Below, piece by piece: positions 62,712 through 64,000 of a stretch of 64,000 nt of DNA. The stretch spans positions 806,001-870,000 of the forward strand of contig NZ_JQMJ01000003.1 of the NCBI RefSeq assembly GCF_000744655.1, read 5' to 3'. Each line of letters begins with the position of its first letter. Positions within the stretch are counted from its first letter, which is position 1. The notes under the pieces were generated by a model. It was not told where the DNA came from. It saw only the letters and a program-made list of their open reading frames with translations, and searched no databases. The DNA comes from Streptacidiphilus rugosus AM-16. Lineage in GTDB: Bacteria; Actinomycetota; Actinomycetes; Streptomycetales; Streptomycetaceae. Position numbers and translations under genes: made by a program.

Positions 62712-64000
62712 TGAACAGCTCCGCAGCTTCCACTCCGTCCAGCGCGAACTCCGCGTCCACCCCGTCCGACCGTGCGGCCTCGGACCCTGCGGCCTCCCGC
62801 CCTGCGGCCTTCGGCGTCGGTGCCTCCCCCGGCGGCGCTGCCGAGGCCGGATCAGGCGCGCCGCTGCCCGTGCTCGAGCCGACGCGGATCGCGCGGCTGC
62901 GCGAGGCCTTCGTCGCCGCCGACTACACCGCCGACGGCTGCCTGGAACTGCTCGGCGCCGCCGCGTACGCCGCGCTCGCGCGCAGCGAGAGCGTGCCCGC
63001 GTTGCGGGCCACGACCGGAGCGGGCGCGCTGCAGACGCTGGTGCGTCTGTTCCTGCTCCAGCGCGCCGTCTCCTACCCGGCTGCCGCGACCGCACTGCCG
63101 GTCGAGGAGGCGCTCGCGGACGGCTGGCTCGTGCGGACGAGCGAGAGCGACGTGCGCGCGACGGTCGACATCAGGCCCTACGCCAACGACATCGCCGGCG
63201 AGCAGGCCGCGGCCGAGGCGTGGATCGTCTCCGACCTGGGCTGTGCCGTCGGCGGAGCGGGCGGGATCGGTTCGGGGGCGGCGACGGACCAGGGCGTGTC
63301 GCGCGGCGAGCTCGTGCTCGGCGTCGGCGGGGCGTCGACGACGCTGGCCAACATCGCCGTCCGGCGGCCGGTCCGGCGTGCCCTGGACCTCGGCACCGGG
63401 TCCGGGATCCAGGCCCTGCACGCCGCCCGCCACGCGGGCCGGGTCGTGGCGACGGACGTCAACCCGCGGGCCCTGCACTTCACACGCCTCAGCGCCGAAA
63501 TCTCCGGGCTCGGCGACCGCATCGAGGTCCGCGAAGGGAGCCTGTTCGAGCCCCTCCAGGCCGACGAGACCTTCGACCTCGTCCTCTCCAACCCGCCGTT
63601 CGTGATCTCACCGGGGGAGCGGTTCACCTACCGCGACGGCGGCATGGCCGGCGACGAGCTCTGCCGCAGCCTGGTCGCGCAGGCCGGAGCGCATCTGGAG
63701 CCCGGCGGCTACTGCCAACTGCTGGCCAACTGGCAGCACGTGCGCGGCGAGGACTGGCGGGACCGGGTGGCCTCGTGGGTCTCCGGCAGCGGCTGCGACG
63801 CCTGGGTGGTCCAGCGTGACGTCCAGGATGTGACCACCTACGCGGAGCTGTGGCTGCGCGACGGCGGCGACCATCTCGGCCCCCGCGCGGACTACGAGCG
63901 GCGCTACGCCGAGTGGTTGGACGCCTTCGAGGCGGCCGACGTCGAGGGTGTGGGCTTCGGCTGGATCACGCTCCGCCGGCTCCCCGAACAGGGCGCGGAC
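62712..64000 (+). CDS. Class I SAM-dependent methyltransferase (3' end outside window)
   Basis: The visible 429 residues start at a GTG: a Ser/Ala/Pro-rich head (50), a helical N-terminal domain (LEPTRIARLREAFVAADYT), then a Rossmann methyltransferase with motif I LDLGTGSGIQALHAA, VVATDVNPRAL and NPPF in LVLSNPPFVISPG. NPPF points to N-methylation of a protein glutamine or a nucleic-acid base, as in PrmC/RsmC-like enzymes. It sits next to hppA as in related chromosomes. Confidence 0.9.

Overview
The window comes from a high-GC actinomycete of the Streptomyces/Kitasatospora/Streptacidiphilus group. Evidence: about 70% GC, GTG/TTG starts, many 4-bp ATGA/GTGA gene overlaps, bldG with its anti-sigma neighbour, a K+-independent H+-pyrophosphatase, an actinobacterial Tad pilus operon, and the short GGGGCGCGGGGAACTGCGCG intergenic repeat common in Streptomyces. 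Gene order on the right (nth, Nudix, CvpA-type protease, acs, tad operon, helicase, bldG, hppA) matches, from memory, the conserved bldG region of Streptomyces chromosomes.

Left part (1-28.9 kb): a partial Crp regulator, then mostly accessory genes. These include an LCP cell-wall ligase pair, a Nudix hydrolase, membrane proteins, a frameshifted MocR regulator divergent from an AhpD-like peroxidase, a deleted UbiD decarboxylase relic, redox enzymes with LysR and ArsR-type regulators, and an HhH-GPD repair protein. An ECF sigma/anti-sigma-like pair is divergent from a two-component system followed by an MMPL/DUF2993 export operon. The two-component genes and the MMPL operon share an upstream sequence motif. 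Next come argG with an ARG-box-like site, a two-subunit molybdenum hydroxylase and an SDR.

Middle (29.0-34.9 kb): the main discovery candidate. The endonuclease III gene nth is present as a truncated 5' copy (28998-29498) and as a full copy (34045-34953). Between them lies a ~5 kb lower-GC island read on the minus strand. It encodes an XRE repressor, an ImmA/IrrE metallopeptidase, a ubiquitin-like protein, an E1-like ThiF protein with an E2-like N-terminal region, a DUF6527 zinc protein and a HEPN-type RNase candidate. The XRE promoter and the ubiquitin-like operon promoter carry the same GACAG-N5-CTGTC operator, each with a -10 box in the same place. I read this as a small integrated, probably non-autonomous defence cassette: a ubiquitin-like conjugation system under an XRE/ImmA switch, with an nth 5' end that restores the host gene.

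Right part (35-64 kb): housekeeping genes, namely Nudix, MarP-like protease, metal-dependent hydrolase, epoxide-hydrolase-like protein, holin-like protein, NhaA, acetyl-CoA synthetase, carbonic anhydrase, a CooC-like ATPase, a degenerate Fic protein and a HAD phosphatase. Then come the Tad pilus operon (ssd, tadA, tadB, tadC, a frameshifted Flp pilin, two TadE-like pseudopilins), a DUF1998 helicase, bldG and its anti-sigma partner, hppA, a hydrolase, a lipoprotein and a methyltransferase that runs off the end.
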